This document shows, piece after piece, positions 49,190 through 61,353 of a stretch of DNA of 64,000 nt. Both the position numbers and the translations under genes were made by a program. Position 1 is the first letter of the stretch, and every line of letters begins with the position of its first letter. Source of the DNA: Penelope pileata (Eukaryota; Chordata; Aves; Galliformes; Cracidae); contig WBMW01001276.1 in assembly GCA_013396635.1 (NCBI GenBank), forward strand, positions 73,519 to 137,518. The letters run 5' to 3'. Below the pieces are notes generated by a model, which was not told where the DNA came from, did no database searches, and saw only the letters and a list, made by a program, of their open reading frames with translations.

Positions 49190-52100
49190 TGCAAGGCTAT
49201 AAAATGACACATCTGCAGTTGTTTATTACAGTGTTTTCACCCTTTCTTCAGTTTTCATAATGAACAACTTGAAAGGCACATTCTACCTTTTTTCTAAATA
49301 ACATTATCTTGTTCACACCACAGTAGCAACAGAATTAATGTTTCTTGCACAAGTGTATAGCTAATATTTTCTAAGCCTTTATTTTACTAGAAGAAATATT
49401 TGCCTTTTCAGTCTTCTGAATTGGAACTTATCTTTATAGAAATGCAACAAATACAAAAGAAAAACAAACAGCCAAACCAAAATTTAATATTTTAGTAACA
49501 TTTATTTCCTTAGTACTTCTTTTAAAGAGGCCCTGCTGGATACATGTTAGTGACATACTTATTCTGACTTTTTTTTCCTCTTTTTTTTTCTTTGTCAAAT
49601 GCAGATCAGAGTAGTTCTACTGAAATGAAGATACCCAGTGCTCTACTGAGTTTCTGACTCAGTTTTGAATGTTCTTCTTCATTATGAGTAGAGCTTAGTT
49701 CAGAGACACATTAGTTTCACTGGCAGGAAAAAAGATCTGTCAAAGTTCAAAGTTCTGATTGAGCCTCTACGCTAATATGGTTCTGAATACTTGCCACTTT
49801 GGAAACAAAAAACACAAGTATAAATGTGCATCTGTTAGAATTGCCCATATTTGCATTAAAGTTGTAGTCAAAAAAAAAAAAAAAATTAAGCCTGCCAGTA
49901 ACTTTTAGCTCCTTCGTCAGTATTTTCCACTGAGATGGTCCTTAATTCCAAAAGAAGGTTTATTAGTGTTTATTTCAATCCAAGAAACTTCTGTTCATTT
50001 GTAGATAGAGATCTGAAGGGTTTAAATACTCTCCAGGCTCCCTGCCAGCAGATAGCTGTGGGTAGAAAAGGTAGATTGAATCAAAAAGTAAACAACGTTT
50101 TAGCCCACTGAGAGAGATACTTGGAGCTTGATAATAAAGACAGAAGGATTATATCTTGCCTTTTCTTCAGGGATGGAGTATTGCACAGCCTCCCGTTGAT
50201 TAATATTCTAAATCTTTTGCTTTTGTGTTCAGTCTTGCTGCAGCCTTTGCTAGTTCTTTCAAGTGGGAAGTACAATTCCCAGTGGTACGCAAGTTGGGTT
50301 TCATACTGATGAAGAAAATATGAAATTATCTATTTACAAAAATTCAGAAGTTTTGATCATTGGTGAGCAAATTCAGAGTCACCTATAGCATGCGTTTAAA
50401 CTCTTTAGTATGAGCCATGCAGATTTAAAAAATTGCTCAGAGAAAGGATGTTAAGGTAAAGAATACTTATATTCTTTAAGTTAATAAAAAAAAACTTCAT
50501 GAGGCAATGATGGTATTTGATTTCCATGGAAAACTTTTCTGCTGATCCAAGCATAAATCATTCCAAAACTATGTAGTTCAGAGAAGATTTCAATAGAATT
50601 AAAGTTGCCTTACTAAACTAAAAATTTACAATATGCTTCATCCCTCCTGATGATTTTGTAAGGAAACATCAAAACATAAATAGTAGTTTTATACTCAAGT
50701 TACTATATCTGTTCTGGAAAGGTCATCTGTAGACATTTAAATAATCAATAACTTTGTTAATTTGCTAGTTAGTATGAAAGTGAATGCTAGCTGTAATAAC
50801 AATTTGCCTATTCATCCAAAATTATTAGATTTCAGTTTCCAGACCATTTTTTGCTGTTTCATGTTGTGATGTCATTCTGCTATACATAGAAGATGGTCCT
50901 CATTGCTATGATTGAACACATTTATATGGAAAGCAATTAAAAAGACGTTATTCTTTGTCCAACCTACTTCCAGGCTTAGGATCTGGTGAAATATGCAGTG
51001 TGATATACAGCTACCTTTTGCTGTACTATAATGCAGTACACTGTATATACTGCATTTCCAAGTAGCCTGAAGGCCTGTCTCCAAGAGTACAAATGACATG
51101 AGACTACACACAGAATGAAGAACGACACCAAATGAAATTACTCGATGCAATACAATTTCATTTGCAGCTGTTCAAGAATATAAGCAATACAAAAATAAAA
51201 CTTTCAGGAAATGATCAAAGTGCTTGATTTCATCAGAATATTGCAGTGTTCATTTCTGATTTGCTTTCATGTTTGAAATGTTTTAGGTTCTAGATAAATT
51301 TATGTATTTAATGTATGGATAAATCTATTTTATTTTTCCCTTAGAATGTAAAAAGTGAGCTTTTTTCAAAAAACAAATTCGACAAAATATTTTTCAATAA
51401 AAATTCTTAATAATGTTTTCTACTTTAATCTCATCAGTAGGTCTAAGTTCAATAATGAAAATAAAATTAAGTGTAAAATAAGCATATATATGTACATGTG
51501 CTGTTGTACTTCTACTGTATTCTGTTTGAAGATGTGCTTTCCAGTGATGAATAACAATATTTCAAAAATACAATGTGGAAAGCTAACTCACTTTGTCCAG
51601 TAACTGTGCATTTATTTCTGATTATTTCAACCAGAGTGTGAACAGGTGTGAATTTGTGTAGGCTGTTTTACTTGAAAGGGAAATAGCTTGCTGACAAACT
51701 TGCAACTTTCCATTTTTTGATTATTCAGAGTGTGAAAATTCTCTTTTCAGTCAGAAGACTGCTCAGAATGAAACAGTAAAGGTTATTGTGTGATGTCTTG
51801 GGAAAACAACAACAAAAAAAACCAACCTTCATATTTGATTCTTATGCATATAGGAAGGGATGATTTTGAAACTACATTAGTATCTGTAAGGTAATAGATG
51901 ATCTTTGAACAAACGATGCTGTAGGAAGCAATATATTACTTGTGTGTACAGTACATGTAAGTATTAAAAGATGAGCAGAAGTTAGGGGTGTTGATCTCAC
52001 AGTATTTCCTTTAAAAAATCAGGAAATCATGTTTTAAAATCTTATTTGCTCTCTACATCTGCAGTACCTGCTTATGACTGCAGGCAAACATTAGTCAGAT

Positions 52101-52733
52101 TCTGAAAGAACTACCATCTCTGTAGAATTCCGTTAGCACATTTTCCCTCTGCCTGATCAATGTTGGAGCAATACCATTAGCTGGGAACAAACATGCGTGC
52201 TGATGGAACTACTGAAAAAACAACAATCTGAGAAGTGATGCTCCACATCTTATGTTAGGCATTTCTTCTTTTCTACTTAATACTCTTCACAGTCTAGTTT
52301 TACAAAATAAGAGAAGAAATTGGGTATAAAATTATTCTCATTTCATATTTGTGTCTTAATCAGGATGACTTCCACTGACAGCTACCCCAGGTAGATAAGT
52401 AAAAAAAAAAAAAAATACAGACATGCTATATATAGAAAGAGATAAATAAACATTTATCTGCAAAGGCAAATATAAACTTTAAACATTTCCAGTTCTCAAA
52501 AATGGCAGGTACAGGCCATAAATTATTGGGTTTGTATGTTACAGCATCTCAACAAAGTACTATCTGTAATACAACCCATGCTGGGTAAAGTGATTCAGAT
52601 TGCCATTACTAGGAATTTTGGAGCCGTTTATTTAGAAGGAAAGATACAGATACGACAGATAGAGGAAAAGATGTCGATATTAGTATATACATCTGAGTTT
52701 CTAGTCTAACCAATCATGGGTGGTCACTTTTGA
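49190..52733. other. Unique AT-rich non-coding DNA
   Basis: No gene or transposon recognised. A-runs lie at 49870-49885 and 52401-52415. Confidence 0.6.
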
Positions 52734-52983
52734 ATTTCTCACTTTGCTCCCCTCTGGTCATAATATCAAATATATTGGATGTCCCTTCCCAGCTCCTCGA
52801 GCCTCCCCAGTCACCTTGCTGGCAGGGCAGTACCAAATCTTAGAAACTAAAATGTCCTCGGCTCTGTCCAGCAAGAAGAGTAAACATCATTACTTACTGT
52901 TTTTGTTTTTCTTCTAGAACCAAAACATAGCTTCATACCAGACACTATGAGAAAGACTTCAGTCTCAGCTAGAAACTAAGACA
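52734..52983 (+). repeat. 3' part of an avian ERV LTR
   Basis: About 250 bp ending GCTAGAAACTAAGACA at 52983. The last 140 bp align with 57051-57210 (shared words include GTCCAGCAAGAA, AGTAAACATCA, ACCAGACACTATGAGAAAGA), and the terminal 70 bp also match 24900-24978. The ending in CA and the independent flanks of the three copies identify the LTR 3' end. The start of the LTR is missing or unrecognisably diverged above 52734. No internal retroviral genes are nearby. Confidence 0.65.
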
Positions 52984-55900
52984 GAGTGAAAGGCCCTATC
53001 ATGGACTGCCTAATTTAAAGTGAAGATGGTTAGACATGATGTGTACTTGTGAAGAGTTGTGAAGGTACATGCCTAAAAAACATTTTGAAGACAAGAGGAA
53101 AACAGTACATCAAAAAATCAGAATATGCCTATGTACAGGAACAACAAGCCTTTGTGTTTACAGGTAGATTTCTATTTGGTCTTTAAATAAAATTGCCTAT
53201 GAGCTTTACAGTACCTTAGAAGCTTTCCTTTGTGGTACAGGTACTTTGATATGGACAGGGCAAGGTCTGACTGTTCCTGTAGGTTGTACTGCCCCCATTT
53301 CTAGTCCCCTCAGCTCAGTTTATATCATACGGGATAATAAATACTGATTTGCTGTCTTTTGTTCTTTTTGCTGAAGAAAACCATCATTTTGAAGATTATT
53401 TCTAAAACCATGCTCCTCTATTATGACTTCTAGTGCCATTGCAGGTAGTTTGAATTCAGCTTTCCTTTCTGAAGAGAGGGAAATGCAGACTCGGAAACAA
53501 CTGGCAGGTTAATTTTATGTATGCACCACAATGTCTGGAGTAATGCACAAAGCAGAACAGCAAAGAGATCTTTTGCCCATGCTGTAATTCCTGTCAGGTA
53601 CTTTGGGAAGTTGTGGCAGGTGTAAGAGGCACCTAGGCAGTTCCACTGGGCAGGGCTGGCAGCATACCAAGAATGTACAGCCAGCCATAAAGGCCAGTTA
53701 CCTTTTCATGTTCTTTTTCCCCGTCAAGTTCTGTACCAAATAGACATCAAAGATGATGCTGGTTGAAGGACTGAGTTCTTGCAGCCAATAGCATTGAATG
53801 TAGGTTGCTATATCCTGTAATATTTTGATTTCCACTGTGTTTGATTTTACCTGTATGTCCTGAATCTTATTATCAGTACTCTTTAAGTATAACACTAGTA
53901 CTTGTCTTGTTATTTGCACTAAAGCATGAAGTCAAACATTACCACACAAAGGTAAATAAAGGCATCACAAATACACAATGCTCCCTTCTCTTTAGAAGAA
54001 AAAACTGCGATGAATTGTGTCTTGGCCTCCTGACTGTGCTGGATCCAGTCAGTGAGAACAGAGTTCTGCAGTGAAAGTGGTGAGACATCTCTCCTGCATT
54101 CTATCCAAATTTCACACAATCCCACTACTTTCCAGAGGGAAGCCTTGAAGATAAAGCCTAGCTAGAATGACATTGAGTTGCAACAGCCCTTGGATAGCAT
54201 AATGCTCAAAGAAAAAGTGGATAAAGATTCGATTTGCATTTCAATGGTTAGTAATTTTAACAGGTTTCTTTATCATTTGGAAGCAGAAGAAGTGCCCTGT
54301 TCAAAGTGTGGAGTCTGACACTGGGAGTCATGTGGCTTTTGGGCAGAGGTTAAGAGGTTTCCTATATTTTGTTATTTCTTGAGTCTTTTAGGCTTTATGG
54401 GAGAGGGGGATGTCATGCTTAATGCAATTTAATTCCCTTTTATCTTAGTTTATGTTTATGGAATATAATTCATAAATGTCTACAGATTTGTGTGATTGTA
54501 GTCAGAATCTCTTTCAAAAGAGCCTTTTGAAAACATCGTCCTTAGCATTTCACTTTCATGAGCACTGAATTTCGATCAAAAACTACTTTTAAAGCAAGTA
54601 AAAGCTATAGTGGCAAATCTATTAAAATATGTTTAATCATTAACTTCTTTGATTTAACATCTGTCTAAAGCATAACATCAAAATCTGAATAATTTATCAT
54701 GCAGTTGCATAAAAGCTCAAGTAATGTAAGGCATTAATTAAAAATTTATATGAAATTCAGAAGAAGAAAGCTAAGGAGGAGCTATTTGATTACCCACTCA
54801 GTAGGTCGTCTATAGTTACTTTTAAACAGTAATCTGCTGTATTACAAATTACAAACTCGTAGCTAGGAAAAATACTGTAAAGCTGTTAGGATTCTCTGAT
54901 GGTTTTCTGAAAAGTACTGCCTATAGATTACTTCAGATTCTATAGTGAAATGCATAGATATGCCAGTTCCCCAAAGAATCATTCTCCTTTCACTCTCACA
55001 AGCTATTGTCTTCACAATGTATACAAACTACTGTGTAAATATAAGAGAACAGGGCTTTCAGGACTTCCTGAAGCTTGCTTCACAGATTTCAGGTTTTCTT
55101 CTCAGGCTCATCTTCAGTCAGCTGGAGACAAATACCACAGCTGAAAAAATCAACTCTAATGTTAAATACATTATGGGGAGGAATAATGAACAGTTATTAC
55201 ATCAACCATGCTACCTCTGCAAATAATCTATTAACTTTTACAGCTTAGGCAAACCAGAGAAGTTACACGTTCAGGTTTGTTCTTTTATAGTCAGCTAATA
55301 GTATTTGAAAGAGTAGTTATTTTAAATCTGCCACTTGTGCCAAACTGCCTTTAGAATTAGAAAAAAAGAAATTGGCTCTGAAAGCAAAATACCCAGATGG
55401 ATACAAAAAATAAGCACAGATTTTGATCTAAACAGGTTTGTCTGTCACAAAAACTGGGCCCAGTTTACAGAGTTCTCGCTTTAACACTCCCACCAAAGCC
55501 TATTCGCATGAATCATTCACTGAGATATACCTATGCAAATGAGTACTTATGAAACCTGGCCCTAAGTTTTGCAAGTATTTAAAGAAATGTAAAGAACAGA
55601 CCACCCTAGTTTGAGGTACTTTCTGGGCAAACATTTAGAAAATTGTGATTTTCCTTCTTATAAGCAGTGTAGTTATTATTTAGATTATCTTTGATAACTT
55701 TCCTGAAATCCAGAATTACCGATCACTTTTTTCTTTCTTTTTTATTTTTTTAATAGAATGAATGCTTTCTTTTGATTCTGCCTACTGCCACTTATGTCTT
55801 TTCTTGCCTGCTGAGACAATGGGATATATTTCATCTACTTTAAGAGTGTTTTATTTTCATTCCACCTCTTTGGAAGGAGGAAATCAGTATTCCCAGTGTT

Positions 55901-56844
55901 CTCAGTTTGACACCACTAGAGAAAATAATGATTAGAACTATCACAAACAAAAAATTATGATAGACAACGCACTTAAAAAAAATATTGTGGAGTTGACATG
56001 ATACTAACAATCAGGAACACAAGTGACACTTTGGATAGCTCCCAAGAGATGGGAAAAGGTTAGTTGCCTGTGTTTTGAAAATGCTTTTGGAAATAATGTA
56101 CATTTATAACATCAAAATATTTTAAAAACCAGGGAGTGCCCAGACTACAGATAAGTGACCATAGTTTATGAGATAATTCACAACTTTCAGAAAGCTTAGA
56201 GAGCTCTCTCTAAATAGTAGGTTTAATAAACATTTTTTTTTTTCCCTCAGAGTGGAATGTTTGAAAAATCCAAGCTCGGACCTTGCATTACAAACTGAAA
56301 ATGTCTAAGATTCCTAGAAGCCTACTCAGCCCACTTAACCCTTATTTTCTGCCATTTTGTTTCTTGTTTGCTTTCCTCTCTTTTCCTTTTTGTTTTTGTA
56401 CCTTTAAAAACATACTACGTTTTTGTATTATAAAAAATAATTGGTGTTTCTTTGATCTGTATGAATCGAAGTTATGAAGACATAAAGCGCTCTTTATCAA
56501 CCTAATTACTAATATTGTCCTACAAATACAATACAATGATTCAACTGAAAGAAGCATGAAATTACTTCACCTTTGATTTGTTGTTTAAGCTCTCAAAGAG
56601 TAAAAAATAAAATAGAGCATTCCCATTTTGACTAGGATGCAAACAATTAATAGAACAGTGCTACTTAAATTTGTGACTGGCCTGCAGTGTAAAAACACAG
56701 TCTTGTACCCATATTCATAGCCAGGATACATTTATATCTATTGAAAATAAAATTTCCATTTTGCAAAGATTTATGTCTTGAAATGAAATGGCTTTATGTT
56801 ACAAATTGTAATGACAAAAGAAAAAATATGTATGTGGTATATAT
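52984..56844. other. Unique AT-rich non-coding DNA
   Basis: No gene recognised. 54530-54780 has a complex, non-repetitive, TAAT-rich texture that could be a conserved non-coding element, which one sequence cannot prove. Confidence 0.5.
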
Positions 56845-57050
56845 AGAATCACAGAATCATAGAATCCTTAGAGTTGGAAGGGATCTTTAAAGGCCATCTA
56901 GTCCAACTCCCCTGCAGTGAACGGGGACATCTACAGCTAGATCAGGTTGCACAGAGCCTGGCCCAGCCTGGCCTTCGATGTCTCCAGGGATGGGGCTTCC
57001 ACCATATCTTTAGGTAACATGTTCCAGTGCTTCATCACCCTTGCTCTAAA
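56845..57050 (-). mobile_element. CR1 LINE 3' end, cut off at an LTR
   Basis: The plus strand starts with the CR1 tail (AGAATCACAGAATCATAGAA), then the 3' UTR (GTTGGAAGGGATC, CATCTAGTCCAACTCCCCTG) and the coding end (CAGGGATGGGGCTTCC, TGTTCCAGTGCTTCATCACC). Similarity to CR1 stops at about 57050, where LTR sequence begins with no spacer. Confidence 0.93.
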
Positions 57051-57210
57051 AGCTGAGAAACTAGAACATCCTCAGCTCTATACAGCACTGTCCAGCAAGA
57101 ACAGTAAACATCAGTACTTACTGGTTTTGTTTTCCTTCTAGAGCCAAAGCATAGCCTCATACCAGACACTATGAGAAAGACAACTTTGGTCCCAGTTAGA
57201 AACTAAGACA
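57051..57210 (+). repeat. 3' end of an avian ERV LTR fused to CR1
   Basis: 160 bp homologous to 52840-52983, ending GTTAGAAACTAAGACA at 57210. The upstream part of the LTR is absent: the sequence switches directly to CR1 at about 57050. Confidence 0.65.
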
Positions 57211-58189
57211 GATGATTTAGCTATTATCTAAATCAGATGCACTATTAGTTTTTTCCAAATATCACTAAATAATTTGCTGGATTGCCTTCTTGTTTCATGC
57301 TAAAGACTAAAAAACAAACGTTCACGTGACTGTATTTCTAAATTAGTGGTGAAAGCAAAAGCAACCTTGATGCTTTATGTTGTGGTTATACCGCAAGAAA
57401 GCAATTTCATTCTTTCTGTGAATATTTCCCGCTTATCTTCTGTGTTCTTTAAGCCAGTCAACATAGATCCTTCTCTTACTTCCCCTTGGGTATCAAAAAA
57501 CAAAACAAAACAAAAAAAACAACAAAAGAACACAAAGCCCACAGAATTAAAAGAGGAAAGGAGAGGGACGTCAGACAGAAAGGTTTTTCCTGAAGAAAAA
57601 GAAGCAAGCATTCTAGTGAAAGAATTTCTTTTGTTTCAGTAACAGATCTGGAAGAAATGATTTTTTTTTCTCAGAAACATTTGTCCTGAAAACAGCTCAT
57701 CCTTCTGTAGCCCACTTTGCAAAGGAAAAAACAAACAAACAAACAAACAAACAAAATCTAGCTTTACTTTAATCCTCTTTCCTTCCTTTATTTGCAATTC
57801 CTTTCTCTAAAAGTACGTCAGGAACAATTACAAAGATAACAGGCCCCTTAAGACCTTTTGACTAAATCATGACATGGCCTCCAACGTTTGGTTTCAGGAT
57901 ACTTGTCATTGCTTGGCAGCTTGACAGAAAGATATACAGGTCTCCCTCTTTTCCCCACAATCTTTTCCTCCAGAACTGACTGTTTTCACTCTTCCAGCAT
58001 TGAAGTCCTGAGCTTACAAGACCTGACCTGTAACTCAAATGGACCATTAAACTCAGAACTCTACAGCCACGCAACATTTTCTGTCCCACATTTTCTGCCT
58101 CAGATCTTCCCATAAAAATAATCTTTTAATCTTTTAAAAATCTTTTAAAAATAAATATCAGATTTTGCATTTAGTATGTTAACTACATG
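57211..58189. other. Unique DNA with A-rich and (AAAC)n tracts
   Basis: No gene recognised. A-rich tract at 57497-57530 and (AAAC)n at 57727-57756. No primer-binding site follows the LTR end at 57210 and no polypurine tract precedes the LTR start at 58190, so this is not the interior of a provirus. Confidence 0.55.
57727..57756. repeat. (AAAC)n microsatellite
   Basis: Six or seven consecutive AAAC units. Confidence 0.85.
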
Positions 58190-58430
58190 TGTCCTGGTTT
58201 GACCTTGGGTGCCTGTCAGACATTTAGCAAGCTTCTCTCATACAGCTCTTCCTTAAGAGGACAAGAGGGTAAAATAAAGTGAAAAAGCTCATGAGTTGAA
58301 ATAAAGACAGAGGTTACTTAACCAGTTACAGTTATGGGTAAAACAGACTCAACCTGGTGAAAATTATTAACAACTAAAATAGAGTTGGATAGTAAACAAA
58401 GAGCAATATTAAAACACCTTCTCCCTTGCC
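58190..58430 (+). repeat. 5' part of an avian ERV LTR
   Basis: It starts TGTCCTGGTTTGACC and contains words typical of a widespread avian LTR: AAAAGCTCATGAGTTGAAAT, AAAGACAGAGGTTACTTAAC and GTTATGGGTAAAACAGACTC. It stops at about 58430, where CR1 sequence begins. The 3' half, with the end seen at 52983 and 57210, is missing. Confidence 0.6.
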
Positions 58431-58431
58431 C

Positions 58432-58636
58432 CCATCCAATCTGGCCTTGAATGCTTCCAGGGATGAGGCATTCATAACTTTCTCTGGGCAACCCATTCCT
58501 GTGTCTCACTACCCTTTTAATAAAGAATTTGCTCCTAATATCTAACCTAAGTCTCCCTTCTTTTAGTTTCAAACCATTCCCCCTCGTCCTATCACTATCT
58601 GCCCATGTAAAAAGTCTGTCTCACTCTCTCCTTTCA
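58432..58636 (-). mobile_element. CR1 LINE fragment lacking its 3' end, fused to an LTR
   Basis: The plus strand begins inside the CR1 (CATCCAATCTGGCCTTGAAT) and continues through TTCTCTGGGCAACCCATTCC and CCATTCCCCCTCGTCCTATC. The minus-strand frame gives LKEGRLRLDIRSKFFIKRVV. The last 75 or so bases of the element, including the tail, are missing at the LTR junction. CR1 insertions normally keep the 3' end, so a secondary event removed it. Confidence 0.9.
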
Positions 58637-60007
58637 CCAATCAAGCACTAAAAAAATGAACATGATATGATATCATTTTGTCCCCTCTCCTGTAGTCAGT
58701 TCCTGGAATTCCAGAGTAGTTTAAATGAAACACATCAAGGTATGTATGGCTAATTACAAATCAAGGACATACATCTGTCCTAGTGTCTATATCATAAATG
58801 CGAGCCACTGTGAAACAAGAGTGGTGTACTCCTGTATTTTTCCATAGCATTTGTCTAACTTCAGCCTTTGTGTATTGCTATGCCTTTATCAGGAAAAAAA
58901 AAAAAAGCAAAAAAAAAGGCCCAAATGCTTAGATAGGATAATACAAGCACAGAGACAAAACACCCTTCAGTCTTCTCTACAGTAAGCTTCATGTATTTGT
59001 CCCTTCACAACGTATTCTTGAGTCTTTTTTATCAACTGTGTTAGACGTGTCTCTAGGACTTTCTTTAAACAGCCACAGAACTGGACACACTGTGTCCTAC
59101 TAAGTGCTGTGTTGAAATATAACATTTCCTTTGTTTCTCTTTAAAGTTTCATTTGTCAATTTTCTTTGGTAAAAAGATTGTGGAGAATGAAAAATTAGAA
59201 AACATTAATGAAGTCTAAAATTATGCTGTCTATGCCTGAAGCTGATATGGGCTGCACGTTCTCATTTACTGCTAATCTCTACGGCAATCTTTTGCAGAAA
59301 GTAGTCACAGAGGAGGGACTGCTACTTTAAAAACAAACAAACAATAACAAAAAGAAAACTAAAAGAAAATATATTACACCTGAATGCATTTACTATGTTG
59401 AAAATAAGCACAGCGTTTTGATAAATAAATTAGACTTGGAGAGCTCAATTTTCCTCTCAGGCTTTCCATGTATATGTCACATGCTGCTGCTCAAACTCAT
59501 TGTAGAATCTCTATTTTTCACACTGAATTCAAAAACTTATCTCTGGAGATATTCTGAGGACAAGTTAATCTGTAAAATAATAAGTGGATAATTTTAGGAC
59601 CTCAGTGGGACTCGGTGGGACCATTCACAAATTGAAAATTAGTAGGTACCTACATTGCTTGTTGAATTAGAGCTTAGGTCTCTATAAGCAGAATTTTTAT
59701 ATACTGATTCACAGAAGCAGCCAAATAAAAGTTCTAGTTCTCATAGTAGAAACATTATCATTTAATTCAAATGGCAAGCAAAATCTTTATCTATTATGTT
59801 TATCAGTCCAATTTCATTTTTCAGAGAACCCCAGCCGATATTCAGAAAAAAATGAGAAAATTTTCAGTCATAAAGCCATTAGAAATCTGCACGATGAAAG
59901 GAGTAGGATCAAATAATTACAAATATAAATAATAAATAAATAAATAAACCAAACAAGTTTTACAGTCAAAACTAAGAAAATTACTGAGAAATTGAGGATG
60001 GACAGGG
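58637..60007. other. Unique AT-rich non-coding DNA
   Basis: No gene recognised. A-run at 58890-58915 and an (AATA)n tract at 59928-59948. Confidence 0.6.
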
Positions 60008-60166
60008 AACAACTGGCCAAGAAGGCCAACGGGATCCTGGGTGCATTAAAAAGAGCATTGCCAGCAGGTCAAGGGATGTGATCCTCCCCCTCTACTCCGC
60101 CGTGGTCAGGCCTCAGCTGGAGTACTGCATCCAGTTCTGGGCTCCCCAGTATAAGAAAGACAGGGA
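60008..60166 (+). mobile_element. Internal CR1 LINE fragment ending at an N
   Basis: About 160 bp of plus-strand CR1 ORF2: AAGAAGGCCAACGGGATCCT corresponds to the KKANGIL region and the end codes for SAVVRPQLEYCIQFWAPQYK. This part lies upstream of the sequence seen in the 7870 copy. It ends abruptly at the single N at 60167 and the 3' end of the element is absent. Confidence 0.9.
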
Positions 60167-60167
60167 N
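60167..60167. other. Single N at the CR1 edge
   Basis: One ambiguous base exactly where CR1 similarity stops. It may mark a joined contig end or an unresolved repeat rather than one unknown base. Confidence 0.8.
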
Positions 60168-60790
60168 AAGAGAAGATTACATTACAGGGAGGAAAGAAAG
60201 TGTAAAAAAGTAGGTTCCCTCCTTGAATGCACCAACTCGTAAGTTCCTTCCCAGCATTTGATTAAAAGACTACTATAGAATTCTTCTACAAGAAGTTAAC
60301 GTGCACCAAATGGAAAGCTGATACAGCTACTTGTATGAAAAGGCTGTCAGTTTTGTCTAAAAGAGAATTAAACAACAGTAAAACAGGATTAGTAACTCTT
60401 GCTTTTTTTAGAGTGCAATGTCGAAGAAAGAAAATTACTCAAACATAATGCTTTTTTAATGCTAGTCAGTCATTACATTATGTCAAAAAATATTCAAATA
60501 TATATAATGGAAAACCCTCAAAATTTTAGCAATATATACATTATTTCAAATATTTCAAAGCGATAATGATTATACATTATGAAGATTTTGTTCTTTATAG
60601 CTGATTGATATGCAGGATTGACATTTTATTTTTAGCCAAATAAATTTGTCAAATGTCTCAAATCTTCCCATGAAAAATCAATGTTGAGTGGAAAAAGGCA
60701 TGTGAATAAATTATGTTTATGTTCTTAGTATTCCTGTGGACCTCAGAACCTAAAATTGTGACATTGCCTTGTAAAGACTTTAATTACAAA
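60168..60790. other. Unique AT-rich non-coding DNA
   Basis: Nothing recognised. Confidence 0.6.
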
Positions 60791-61353
60791 GGTTACTCCA
60801 AAAGTAATGCCTCCTATTTTACTATATTGGCCCACAACATCAGAGACAGATAGATGTTGGTGTTATGGCACTAGAGGTTGACCCTTCCCGCCAATATTCC
60901 ACTTACATTCTGTTGCCATGTGACAGACGGCAGCAGAGGGGCAGTCTGACAAAATGGTGTCTGGCATGGAAGTGTATATGAAGCAAAGGTGTGGAATTGA
61001 ATTCCTCCACATGGAAAAAATTGCACCCACTGACATTCATGGACACTTGCTGAATGTTTATGGAGACCAAACTGTGAATGTGAGCGCACTGAGGTGGTGG
61101 GTGGTGCATTTTAGTGGTGGTGACAGTGACATGAAAGACAAGCCACATTCTGAATGGCCATGCAGATTTTTACGAGCACAACATACAGGCTCTTGGTCAT
61201 TGCTGGAGAGAATGCGTAGCTAATGGTGGTGACTATGTTGAAAAATAGTGTTTTGTAGCTGAGAATTTGCTCTATCAAACAGTGTTATTGTGCTCTTTGT
61301 ATCTGTTGTCATTTCCGTTGCTATAAATAGGAGACAATACTTTCGGAGCCATC
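60791..61353 (+). mobile_element. Non-autonomous mariner MITE, copy 3 (best preserved)
   Basis: The left terminus GGTTACTCCAAAAGTAATGC and the right terminus (reverse complement GATGGCTCCGAAAGTA) are inverted repeats; a TA follows the right end (61354-61355). 563 bp. The plus strand keeps the start of a mariner transposase gene, then jumps to its last 50 or so bases (about 61195-61245, translating to HCWRECVANGGDYVEK and a stop), as at the end of mariner transposases. The DD34D core is deleted. Confidence 0.88.
60954..61223 (+). pseudogene. Mariner transposase N-terminal domain, truncated
   Basis: 89 codons, open from ATG at 60954. It reads MKQRCGIEFLHMEKIAP, TDIHGHLLNVYGDQTVNVS and ALRWWVVHFSGGDSDMKDKP. 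This is the paired helix-turn-helix DNA-binding region of mariner transposases (IEFLH...VYGD...VS..RRW..FSGD), which binds the terminal repeats. After the deletion join (about 61190) the frame is shifted relative to the true C-terminus. Without the catalytic core it cannot transpose; at most it could bind the termini. Confidence 0.85.

Noticed and set aside
57211..58189. Interior of a small provirus between an LTR end (57210) and an LTR start (58190)
   Set aside because: There is no primer-binding site after 57210, no polypurine tract before 58190 and no retroviral coding similarity between them.
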